A stretch of 11,297 bases of DNA, from positions 1 to 11,297 of the forward strand of contig CAMGDK010000043.1 of the NCBI GenBank assembly GCA_946042285.1, in the 5' to 3' direction. The notes beneath the pieces are model-generated. The model did no database searches and was not told the DNA's origin. It saw only the letters and a program-made list of their open reading frames with translations. The stretch is from an uncultured Clostridia bacterium (lineage in GTDB: Bacteria > Bacillota > Clostridia > Oscillospirales > Acutalibacteraceae). This document shows positions 1 through 6,927 of this stretch, piece after piece. The translations under genes and the position numbers were made by a program. Position 1 is the first letter of the stretch. Every line of letters begins with the position of its first letter.

Positions 1-45
1 TATGTTGTCGGACATCATACCACAAAAAATATTTTTACATTGCTC

Positions 46-74
46 TTGTAAATTACTCATAAATAGGTTAAAAT
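46..74 (+). promoter_or_regulatory. Possible sigma-A-type promoter of the DUF815 gene
   Basis: A TTGTAA (46-51) and a TAAAAT (69-74) are separated by 17 bases, matching 4/6 and 5/6 of the -35 and -10 consensus. Transcription would start near 81, leaving a very short leader that still contains the AGGAAG ribosome binding site (85-90). The region is AT-rich, so chance matches are easy; this is a weak prediction. Confidence 0.35.
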
Positions 75-98
75 TATAAATAATAGGAAGTGATATAC

Positions 99-1337
99 AT
101 GAAAAAGGCACAAAGACTCAGATACTACGCAGAGTCACTTTGCATTTATAATTTTGAAGAGGACGATGCTTTTACGGCGTTAATTGATATGCTTCTTGAT
201 GACGGCGACGATATGGTTGCAATGCAAAGCTGCTTTTTCAGAGAGCTTGCAGAGTGCGGCTCGCTGAAGGAGCATATATCAAGGCTCATTCTCACAAACG
301 ACAATATTTTCACACGCAAGGCTTGTGCAGGCGAAGCCGGCGAGCTTCCGATTTCAATTATAAACGCGGTAAAATCCGACCTTTCAAAGCTTGAGGAGCT
401 TTCGTCGCTCACTGCTCAGGATATTATTGAAATTGTTGATGATGACGATGTTAAGGAAATACTGCTTACTATGCCGGGATGGGACACCGGCAAGGCGCTC
501 GCACCTCTTGATAAGGGGTGGGACAAATCTATTGACAGGCTTGCCGAATACCACAAAGAAAACGGGTATGGTATTTTTGCAAAAAGCACTGCGTTCAGCT
601 GGCGCGACGAGGAGTTTTGCCCGGTTACATCGGTTGATCCTATTACGCTCAACGATTTGAAAAATTACGAAATTCAGCGTCAAAAGGTTATTGATAACAC
701 ACAAAGCTTTATTGAAGGTCATCCGGCAAACAATGTTTTGCTTTACGGTGACAGAGGCACAGGCAAAAGTTCAACCGTTCATGCAATACTTAACGAGTAT
801 TCCAAAATGGGACTGCGCATGATTGAAATACCGAAAAGTGCGGTGGCTGACCTTTCACTTATCCGTGAAAAGATTGCGAGCTCCCCTCTTAAATTCATTA
901 TTTACATAGACGATTTGAGCTTTGACTCAAACGACAATTCTTTTAAAGAGCTTAAGGCTGCGCTTGAGGGCTCGCTCTCCGGCAAGCAGCCGAACACCTT
1001 GATTTACGCCACATCCAACAGGCGTCATCTTATCAAGGAGAATTTTTCCGACAGAGAAAATGATGTCAACAAGAGCGACACAATGCAGGAGCAATTAAGC
1101 CTTTCCGATAGGTTTGGACTTTCAATCACATTCCTAAATCCCGACAAAGCCAACTACCTTGACATTGTTGAAAAGATTGCGATTGACCGAGGACTCGACG
1201 GCAGAGTGGATATGGAGCAGCTTTGCTACATGGCAGAGCGTTGGGCAACACGACGCGGCGGAAGGTCGCCGAGATGCGCAAAGCAGTTTATCGACTTTGT
1301 TGAGGGCTGTGAAAACAGCGGCAGGTCATGGCAATAA
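99..1337 (+). CDS. DUF815-family AAA+-like ATP-binding protein
   Basis: Predicted cytoplasmic P-loop ATPase of 412 residues. The N-terminal ~180 residues are acidic, probably helical and of unknown role; the rest is an AAA+-like module. Visible motifs are Walker A GDRGTGKS (217-224), Walker B FIIYIDD (266-272, acidic pair D271/D272), a sensor-1-like TSN (305-307), and a C-terminal RSPR (389-392) in the sensor-2 region, typical of DUF815 proteins. ATG at 99 is chosen because AGGAAG (85-90) lies 8 bases upstream; an in-frame GTG at 90 falls inside that site. No signal peptide or membrane segment is visible. The family is widespread in bacteria, but its substrate and biological role are not established as far as I know. 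It precedes a two-component operon with no obvious terminator between, so some read-through is possible, but I see no functional link. ATPase fold is fairly certain; function is unknown. Confidence 0.88.
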   Translation: MKKAQRLRYYAESLCIYNFEEDDAFTALIDMLLDDGDDMVAMQSCFFRELAECGSLKEHISRLILTNDNIFTRKACAGEAGELPISIINAVKSDLSKLEELSSLTAQDIIEIVDDDDVKEILLTMPGWDTGKALAPLDKGWDKSIDRLAEYHKENGYGIFAKSTAFSWRDEEFCPVTSVDPITLNDLKNYEIQRQKVIDNTQSFIEGHPANNVLLYGDRGTGKSSTVHAILNEYSKMGLRMIEIPKSAVADLSLIREKIASSPLKFIIYIDDLSFDSNDNSFKELKAALEGSLSGKQPNTLIYATSNRRHLIKENFSDRENDVNKSDTMQEQLSLSDRFGLSITFLNPDKANYLDIVEKIAIDRGLDGRVDMEQLCYMAERWATRRGGRSPRCAKQFIDFVEGCENSGRSWQ

Positions 1338-1350
1338 TTGCTTTTAACAA

Positions 1351-1359
1351 TGGTATAAT
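1351..1359 (+). promoter_or_regulatory. Possible extended -10 promoter for the regulator-kinase-HtrA unit
   Basis: TGGTATAAT (1351-1359) fits the TGnTATAAT extended -10 element, which can work without a good -35; none is visible at 16-18 bases upstream. Transcription would begin near 1366, giving a leader of about 100 AT-rich bases before the regulator. A second TGnTAAAAT match lies at 1431-1439, close to the ribosome binding site. The gap 1338-1467 otherwise holds no gene. Experimental start-site mapping would decide. Confidence 0.35.
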
Positions 1360-1467
1360 TTTACATTCAAAAATTATTAAGAAATTTTATAGATTGTTCA
1401 CTAAAACATAAAAAACAAATCAACATATAGTGCTAAAATGACAGCACAAAGTAAAGGAGATTTAATT

Positions 1468-2163
1468 ATGGGAACAAAAATACTTGTTGTTGACGACGAT
1501 AAAAATATTTGCGAGCTTCTTAAGCTTTATCTTGAAAATGACGGTTACACAGTATATGTAGCAAACGACGGTCAGGAGGCTGTTAACACATTTCAGTCCA
1601 AATCACCGGAGCTTGTTTTGCTTGACATAATGCTGCCGAAAATTGACGGCTGGCAGGTTTGCAGGGAGATAAGAAAGACATCGAGCGTCCCTATTATCAT
1701 GCTCACCGCAAAGGGAGAAACCTTTGACAAGGTGCTCGGTCTTGAGCTTGGTGCCGACGACTACGTTACAAAGCCGTTTGACGCCAAGGAGGTTATGGCA
1801 AGAGTTAAGGCTGTGCTCAGAAGAACTAACGGAAGCACGGAAGCACAGGACACAGCGAAGAAAACAGTTGTCTATGATAACCTTGAAATCAATATTGTAA
1901 ACTACGAGCTTAAGGTAAAGGGTGTTGCTGTTGACACACCTCCAAAGGAGCTTGAGCTTATTTATCACTTTGCATCAAATCCAAACAGGGTTTACACTCG
2001 CGACCAGCTTCTTGATGAGGTTTGGGGATTTGATTACTACGGCGACTCAAGAACTGTTGATGTTCATGTTAAAAGACTTCGTGAAAAGCTTGAGGGTGTA
2101 TCTGACAAATGGTCACTCAAAACAGTATGGGGTGTCGGCTACAAGTTTGAAACAAAGGAATAA
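1468..2163 (+). CDS. OmpR/PhoB-family response regulator
   Basis: DNA-binding response regulator of a two-component system, 231 residues, the usual length for this family. The receiver domain (about 3-118) shows the acidic pocket D9-D10-D11, phospho-acceptor D53 (in LLDIMLP), T80 and K102 (in TKPF), so all catalytic positions are present. A linker is followed by a winged-helix DNA-binding domain (about 130-229) with the typical RDQLLDEVWG, DSRTVDVHVKRLREK and VWGVGYKF segments. The ATG at 1468 is preferred over an in-frame ATG at 1438 because AAAGGAGA (1453-1460) sits just before it and the protein then begins as family members do. A small dyad, GTGCT/AGCAC (1430-1446), precedes the ribosome binding site. 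The kinase encoded 60 bases downstream is the obvious partner. Target genes are unknown; autoregulation and control of the downstream protease are inferred from context. Confidence 0.95.
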   Translation: MGTKILVVDDDKNICELLKLYLENDGYTVYVANDGQEAVNTFQSKSPELVLLDIMLPKIDGWQVCREIRKTSSVPIIMLTAKGETFDKVLGLELGADDYVTKPFDAKEVMARVKAVLRRTNGSTEAQDTAKKTVVYDNLEINIVNYELKVKGVAVDTPPKELELIYHFASNPNRVYTRDQLLDEVWGFDYYGDSRTVDVHVKRLREKLEGVSDKWSLKTVWGVGYKFETKE

Positions 2164-2170
2164 GATAGTG

Positions 2171-2204
2171 TTCAAACGGCAGTATAATCACCTTGCCGTT
2201 TGAA
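2171..2204 (+). promoter_or_regulatory. Perfect 11-bp inverted repeat between regulator and kinase genes
   Basis: TTCAAACGGCA (2171-2181) is the exact reverse complement of TGCCGTTTGAA (2194-2204), around a 12-base loop. It is not followed by a T-run, so it does not look like a full terminator. It begins 7 bases after the regulator stop and ends 19 bases before the kinase ATG. It could be an RNA hairpin adjusting the kinase-to-regulator ratio, an mRNA stability element, or a protein-binding operator. Confidence 0.6.
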
Positions 2205-2223
2205 TATATATCAACAGCATAAT

Positions 2224-3777
2224 ATGGAAAACAAAGAAAAGCAAAAAAAAGGCGGCTTATTTAAGTCGATTATAAAACGCTATCTAAACGAGAGCATTTT
2301 TACAAAATACTTCATTTTGTTTTCGGCAATTTTCCTTGTAGTTATGACAATACTCGGCACATCGCTCACCGTTATGGTTAGGGCATATAATCAAAACGAG
2401 GGCACTCGGCTTCTTGCCGAAAACGCAGAATCTATCGCAAGCAGTATAAGCTCAACGCTTATTGCCCAAGATATGAATAGTCAGTATTCCATCGAAAAGG
2501 AAATAATTTGCCGTTCGCTTAATATCATATCCGGCTCAATCGACGCTGACATGTTTGTTTGCGATGTTGAGGGTAATGTTATTCTTTGCAAGGAGCGAAG
2601 CGGAACAATGCCCTTCTTCGGCATGTTTTCCCGTTGCGCAATTCACAACGATTACTATATCGGCGACAATATTCTTCAGCGTGTGTATGAGGGAGGTTAT
2701 GTCGGCAAGGGCAATGTCAGCGGTGAAAAATCATATATTGTCGGCTGTCCCATTTACAGCGGTGACGAGATAATAGGATCTGTTTTTGCAACAAAAATTG
2801 CGCAGACCGACTCGCTTACTAAGGCAGTATTTAAGATGTTTATGATGTGTGCGCTTCTTTGCCTTTTCCTTGGATTTGTATTTATTTGGTATTTGACAAA
2901 GAGCTTCGTAAGACCTCTTAAGGAAATGAGCATTGCCACCAAAAGATTTGCTATCGGTGATTTTTCTTACAGGGTTAAGGTTGTCGGCAACGATGAGCTG
3001 TCCGACCTCGGCAAAGCGTTTAACGACATGGCGGATTCGCTTAATGTGCTTGAGTCGTCAAGGCGCAGCTTCGTGTCTAATGTGTCACACGAATTAAGGA
3101 CACCGATGACATCTATCGGCGGATTTATCGACGGCATTCTTGACGGCACTATCCCCAGGGACAAGGCTGACTACTACCTGAAAATTGTAAGCGATGAAAT
3201 TAAAAGGCTTACACGCCTTGTTATCACCATGCTCAACATGAGCAAAATGGAGTCAGGCAGCTTTGAAATGAAGCCGCAAAACTATGATATTGCAGACCAA
3301 ATCATTCATGTGCTTCTCACCTTTGAGCAAAAAATCGAAGAGAAGAATATTGAAATAATCGGTCTTGAAAATCTGCCTGCTACATATATTGTAGCTGACA
3401 GTGATATGATTTATCAGGTTGTTTACAATATATTTGACAACGCCGTTAAATTCACAAACGATGGCGGATATATTAGCGTGTCAATGATTGACAACGGCGA
3501 AAGCATTGAGGTGCATATCAAAAACAGCGGCACCGGAATTCAACCTGAGGAATTATCAAAGGTATTTGAAAGATTTTACAAAATCGACAAGTCACGAGGT
3601 CTTGATGCAAAGGGCGTCGGACTTGGACTGTACATTGTTAAAATGATAGTTGAAATGCATTCCGGCAGCATATATGCAAAGAGTGAGGACGAAAGCTCTG
3701 CTGAATTTGTATTCACTCTGCCAAAATCATATTCACCTATCTACAAAAAGGAGATAAAACCAAATGAACAGAAATGA
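2224..3777 (+). CDS. Membrane sensor histidine kinase (HAMP, HisKA, HATPase)
   Basis: Sensor kinase of 517 residues, partner of the upstream regulator. Layout: basic cytoplasmic N-terminus, TM1 (about 27-51), an extracytoplasmic domain of roughly 150 residues that I cannot assign by eye (Cache/PAS-like is plausible), TM2 (about 205-224), a HAMP linker (about 225-277), then the H box SHELRTP with phospho-acceptor H289. The ATP-binding domain has an N box (N402 and N406 in YNIFDNAVKF) and a glycine-rich GVGLGLYIV (464-472). All residues needed for activity appear present. The start is uncertain. ATG 2224 gives a normal N-terminus but has no recognisable Shine-Dalgarno; an alternative TTG at 2200 lies inside the inverted repeat and also lacks one. 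The 3' end overlaps the HtrA gene by 14 bases, suggesting coupled translation. The gene order and kinase type recall CssRS- or WalRK-like envelope systems with HtrA proteases, but orthology is not shown. Confidence 0.93.
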   Translation: MENKEKQKKGGLFKSIIKRYLNESIFTKYFILFSAIFLVVMTILGTSLTVMVRAYNQNEGTRLLAENAESIASSISSTLIAQDMNSQYSIEKEIICRSLNIISGSIDADMFVCDVEGNVILCKERSGTMPFFGMFSRCAIHNDYYIGDNILQRVYEGGYVGKGNVSGEKSYIVGCPIYSGDEIIGSVFATKIAQTDSLTKAVFKMFMMCALLCLFLGFVFIWYLTKSFVRPLKEMSIATKRFAIGDFSYRVKVVGNDELSDLGKAFNDMADSLNVLESSRRSFVSNVSHELRTPMTSIGGFIDGILDGTIPRDKADYYLKIVSDEIKRLTRLVITMLNMSKMESGSFEMKPQNYDIADQIIHVLLTFEQKIEEKNIEIIGLENLPATYIVADSDMIYQVVYNIFDNAVKFTNDGGYISVSMIDNGESIEVHIKNSGTGIQPEELSKVFERFYKIDKSRGLDAKGVGLGLYIVKMIVEMHSGSIYAKSEDESSAEFVFTLPKSYSPIYKKEIKPNEQK

Positions 3778-5164
3778 CGAAAATCAGCAAGGCTATCAAT
3801 ACGGCGGAACATATTACACCCCGCCTCATGCTCCCCAAGACGACACAACAGGCTACAATTATTCGTACAATCAAGGCAATCAGTACAATCAGTCACAAAA
3901 TGACTACACCTATCAGCAGGGTACCGGTTCGGATAACGGTAAGCCGCCTAAGAAAAGCAAGGCAGGTATTGTTATTGCAGTTGTGCTTGCTGTATGCATT
4001 ATTGTTGCAATAATCGGTGCAGTGTCACAGGTTAAGCTTGGTGACAAGGCTCCGTCAAAGAATGAAACAACAGCATCACAGGGAGCCGATGCCGATGTTC
4101 AGGTTCAGGACAGCGATTCGGTTGCTACCGAGGACGCAAGCGGTAATTTGACGGTTGCAGGCGTTGCACAAAAATGTATGGACAGCTGTGTAGGCATAAC
4201 AGTTTATTCAAAGCAAATGAGCGCCTATAACTACTTCTACGGCTACGGTGACGGCTCAGGCAACAGCAGCTCCGAGCCTACAAAGTCGGGCGAGGGCTCA
4301 GGTGTTATCATGTCGGAAAGCAACGGCAAGACTTATATCATAACATGCGCACATGTAATCTCCGACGCTGACAGCTACAAGGTTACACTCAACAACAAAA
4401 AGGAATACGACGCAACACTTGTTTCCTTAGACAGTCAAACTGATATAGGCGTGCTTTCAATCGAAGCAACCGGTCTTCAAATAGCAGAATTTGCAAACAG
4501 TGACACTCTTACAGTCGGCGAGCAGGTTGTTGCAATCGGTTGTCCGGGCGGACTTGAGTTTATGAACTCAATCACAAGCGGTTATATCTCCGCACTTGAC
4601 AGACCTGTTTCATCAAGCATCGGATACGACAACAAGTGTATCCAAACAGATGCCGCTATTAACCCCGGCAACAGCGGCGGTGCACTCTTCAATATGCAGG
4701 GACAGGTTGTTGGCATCAACTCTTCAAAGATTGCTTCAACAGAATATGAGGGCATGGGCTTTGCCGTTCCTTCATCAACTGCCGTAAAGATTGCTAACAG
4801 TCTTATCAAGGCAGGCTATGTTGAGGGCAGAGCAAAGCTTGGTATTCAGTACACTCCTCTTACAAGCTTCAACAACGCAAGCGCAATCATCAAGGAGCTT
4901 GAAAACAAGGGATACAAGGACGCAGTAGGTACAATGGTTATCCGTGAAATTGATTCCGAGTCAGACCTCAGCAACAAAAATCTTCAGCAATACGATATGA
5001 TTGTCGCAATCAACGGCGAAACAATGACATCAACGGATGTGCTTACATCAGTGCTTGCAGAGTCAAAGCCGGGTGACAAGATTAAGCTTACAATCGCAAG
5101 AATTGAAAACGACGAGATTAAAATTAACGAAATCGAATGTAAGCTTATCGAATCAAAAGGATAA
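3764..5164 (+). CDS. Membrane-anchored HtrA/DegP-like serine protease (S1C) with PDZ domain
   Basis: Envelope quality-control protease of 466 residues. It has a cytoplasmic N-terminal tail of about 65 residues rich in Q, N, Y and G, a KKSK stop, a single TM segment (about 68-89), a low-complexity acidic linker, then a trypsin-like domain outside the membrane. The catalytic triad is visible: H197 (in TCAHVIS), D227 (in QTDIGVLSI) and S304 (in NPGNSGGAL). A C-terminal PDZ domain (about 358-462) would bind substrate termini or regulate oligomers. The length suits one-TM, one-PDZ HtrA proteins of Gram-positives. ATG 3764 follows AAAAGGAG (3746-3753) inside the kinase gene and overlaps its end by 14 bases. 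Position directly after a two-component pair suggests it is an output of, or feedback on, that system; this is inference. A strong terminator follows 10 bases after the stop. Family assignment is firm; the physiological substrates are unknown. Confidence 0.95.
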   Translation: MNRNDENQQGYQYGGTYYTPPHAPQDDTTGYNYSYNQGNQYNQSQNDYTYQQGTGSDNGKPPKKSKAGIVIAVVLAVCIIVAIIGAVSQVKLGDKAPSKNETTASQGADADVQVQDSDSVATEDASGNLTVAGVAQKCMDSCVGITVYSKQMSAYNYFYGYGDGSGNSSSEPTKSGEGSGVIMSESNGKTYIITCAHVISDADSYKVTLNNKKEYDATLVSLDSQTDIGVLSIEATGLQIAEFANSDTLTVGEQVVAIGCPGGLEFMNSITSGYISALDRPVSSSIGYDNKCIQTDAAINPGNSGGALFNMQGQVVGINSSKIASTEYEGMGFAVPSSTAVKIANSLIKAGYVEGRAKLGIQYTPLTSFNNASAIIKELENKGYKDAVGTMVIREIDSESDLSNKNLQQYDMIVAINGETMTSTDVLTSVLAESKPGDKIKLTIARIENDEIKINEIECKLIESKG

Positions 5165-5174
5165 ACAGATAAAG

Positions 5175-5213
5175 AAACAACCTCCTCAAATGAGGAGGTT
5201 GTTTGTCTTTTTT
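5175..5213 (+). terminator. Strong intrinsic terminator after the HtrA gene
   Basis: A perfect 13-bp stem AAACAACCTCCTC (5175-5187) / GAGGAGGTTGTTT (5192-5204) with an AAAT loop is followed by GTC and six T (5208-5213). On the minus strand the same hairpin is followed by TTTCTTT, so it may also stop the converging dap-pur transcript. Confidence 0.92.
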
Positions 5214-5268
5214 CGATAAAGAGGTCTAATCCACACCGCAGTGCTTAAATAACAAGATTTACTCGTAG

Positions 5269-5287
5269 GGGCGAACATTGTTCGCCC
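5269..5287. repeat. GGGCGAAC/GTTCGCCC palindrome, REP-like candidate
   Basis: GGGCGAAC (5269-5276) and GTTCGCCC (5280-5287) form a perfect 8-bp stem around ATT, preceded by GTAG and followed by GCTTTTTG. It is GC-rich in AT-rich intergenic surroundings. I recall similar GTAGGGGCG...CGCCC palindromes scattered through clostridial genomes, but cannot test copy number here. It could instead be a simple hairpin of the intergenic RNA. Confidence 0.5.
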
Positions 5288-5319
5288 GCTTTTTGCATTT
5301 TTCGTTTCCCGAATTCTGC

Positions 5320-5360
5320 CAGCGTGTAGAAATCTGTAAATTGACTTTTTCTACACGCTG
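5320..5360. repeat. Perfect 13-bp inverted repeat in the convergent intergenic region
   Basis: CAGCGTGTAGAAA (5320-5332) and TTTCTACACGCTG (5348-5360) are exact reverse complements around a 15-base loop. No T-run follows on either strand, so it is not by itself a terminator. It may be the stem of a small RNA, the remains of a tiny inverted-repeat element, or a mRNA 3'-end stabiliser. Confidence 0.65.
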
Positions 5361-5363
5361 CTG

Positions 5364-5390
5364 CCTCCTCAAATGAGAAGGTCGTTTTTT
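5364..5390 (+). terminator. Second, imperfect terminator-like hairpin on the plus strand
   Basis: CCTCCTCA (5364-5371) pairs with TGAGAAGG (5374-5381) except for one C/A mismatch and is followed by TCG and six T (5385-5390). It repeats 17 of 18 bases of the core of the hairpin at 5181-5198. The T-run overlaps the stop codon of the opposing gene. With the HtrA unit already terminated upstream, it is unclear which transcript this would end. Confidence 0.5.
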
Positions 5391-6927
5391 ATTTTGCGGG
5401 CTTTTGATTTAGCATATATCCGCCTGTTTGTCTGTACGGTATTGCGAATCGCGGTGAAAGTCCGTCCTGATGATTTCCTGTTTCAACAAGATACCACCTG
5501 CCGTCAATCTTGATTTCCGCCCAATAATGACTCCACTTATTCTTCATTGAATAGCCTCGCCAGCCCTGAACAATTCTTACATCATATCCCATATAGGTTA
5601 AAAGCATTGCCGCCGCGCCGTTGTACTGCAGGCACTGACCGAGCTTCTTTTCAAAGATTGCCTCTGCGTAGCTGCAATTTGCAATCTTATTATATTTACC
5701 GCCCTCGGCATAGGTGACCTTTGAGTTAATCCACCAAAGCGCATAATTGATTTTTTCGTATTCAGTCATGCCCTTTTTAAAATTCTTCTTCATCCACCTG
5801 TCCATGATTTTCTTATCCTTCTTTGTGATAGGAACATTCCAAGCGGTTTTGGTTTTCTTTGTTCTTGTGTTTGCTACGGTAACATAAGACTTTTTCTTTT
5901 TGCTCTTCTTAGCCGACTTAAGCCTTATCTCGCTGTCATCGGCATATACACTTTCCGAGCTGCAAAAGCTCACTCCGTTTGACAGGCAGGTAATATAAAA
6001 GCTGTACGAATTCTTATATGTGTCAACATTCTTAACGGTATATTTTGTTGCTTTGCCGTCAACGGTAGCAACAATCTTATCCTTGCCGTTTTTGACCTGA
6101 TGGATTTGATATGCGCTTGCATCATTAACCCTTTTCCAAGATAATTTAACAGACTTGGTTTTAACAATGGCATTAGGTGCATCAAGCCAGATTTCAAACT
6201 CCGAATAATCATTAAAATCCGGCTGACAATAGGAAACACCGTTAATAATTGCATATTTTGCGGCAACAAGCCTGTAACGGCCGGGACTGAGCTTTGACGG
6301 TAGTGTGTATCTGCACTCATAATACTTTTCCCCGTAGCTGCTTGTACTTATGTAAATCGCATCCAAAATAGGAAGCGTTGCAAGCTCGTTGAACTCACCG
6401 CCGTTTACCGACATGAATATCTTGTATCCGTCAAAATACTTATTTAAGGGCTCATCATCTGTTTGATAATAATCAATCTCGATATACGGATTGTTTTCAT
6501 CGTCATCCTGATAATAACACCAAACGGTGTCACTGTCGAAGGACGGAACACTTACTTTGTTTGACGGCTGCGACTCATACTCACGAAGCACCTCGTCGTA
6601 ATATTCACCGTCGCTCACATACTCCCAATAAGTAGTAACGGCGGTGACATAGTATTCATGCATCTGCTTATCCTCGTTGGACCAAACCGATGCAAAGGTT
6701 TCGCTTACCTCATTGTACAGTGTGAAATTAACACCGTCACTGCTGTGATAAATCCTGTATTGAGTTGCATTGCTTACAGGCTCCCACGAAAGCTCGCAAT
6801 CGCCGAATTCATCAAAAGAAGCGCTGATTACGGGAGCTGACGGCTCCTGTGCAAAAACAGGCATTGCGCCGACAAGAATTGCCGACGCAAGTAATATAGA
6901 TATTATTTTACTAATTGTTCTTTTCAT
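5389..6927 (-). CDS. Secreted FN3-like/transglutaminase-like domain protein
   Basis: Exported protein of 512 residues with a clear signal peptide (basic MKR, hydrophobic 8-22, likely cleavage after VFA at 26). Two fibronectin-III-like repeats are suggested at about 30-128 and 250-330, the second with LSWKRVNDASAYQI. A tyrosine- and acid-rich stretch lies between them. A lysine-rich linker (338-376) leads to a C-terminal transglutaminase-like domain (about 377-500) with candidate nucleophile C432 (in GQCLQYNGAA) and H467 (in SHYWAEI). The third catalytic residue, normally Asp after the following strand, is not obvious: E482, N485 or D488 might serve. No sortase motif, dockerin or C-terminal TM is seen, so it is either released or held by charge. 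Its ATG overlaps the purB stop by one base (TGATG), with GGAG 11 bases upstream. The substrate is unknown; protease, amidase or cross-linking activity are all possible. Confidence 0.82.
   Translation of the reverse strand: MKRTISKIISILLASAILVGAMPVFAQEPSAPVISASFDEFGDCELSWEPVSNATQYRIYHSSDGVNFTLYNEVSETFASVWSNEDKQMHEYYVTAVTTYWEYVSDGEYYDEVLREYESQPSNKVSVPSFDSDTVWCYYQDDDENNPYIEIDYYQTDDEPLNKYFDGYKIFMSVNGGEFNELATLPILDAIYISTSSYGEKYYECRYTLPSKLSPGRYRLVAAKYAIINGVSYCQPDFNDYSEFEIWLDAPNAIVKTKSVKLSWKRVNDASAYQIHQVKNGKDKIVATVDGKATKYTVKNVDTYKNSYSFYITCLSNGVSFCSSESVYADDSEIRLKSAKKSKKKKSYVTVANTRTKKTKTAWNVPITKKDKKIMDRWMKKNFKKGMTEYEKINYALWWINSKVTYAEGGKYNKIANCSYAEAIFEKKLGQCLQYNGAAAMLLTYMGYDVRIVQGWRGYSMKNKWSHYWAEIKIDGRWYLVETGNHQDGLSPRFAIPYRQTGGYMLNQKPAK

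Noticed and set aside
1338..1359. TTGCTT plus TATAAT as a standard promoter before the response regulator.
   Set aside because: The spacer is only 10 bases; kept only as an extended -10 candidate.
1344..1365. TTAACA and TTTACA as PhoP-like boxes before the regulator.
   Set aside because: They start 16 bases apart rather than at the ~11-base period of PhoP boxes, and AT-rich DNA gives such matches by chance.
1438..1467. Upstream ATG adding ten residues to the response regulator.
   Set aside because: It lacks its own ribosome binding site; AAAGGAGA points to 1468.
2183..2188. TATAAT in the hairpin loop as a kinase promoter.
   Set aside because: No -35 at 16-18 bases and no extended TGn; most likely coincidental.
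5214..5388. A small protein gene in the convergent gap.
   Set aside because: No open frame with start, ribosome binding site and plausible composition is visible; only structured noncoding repeats.
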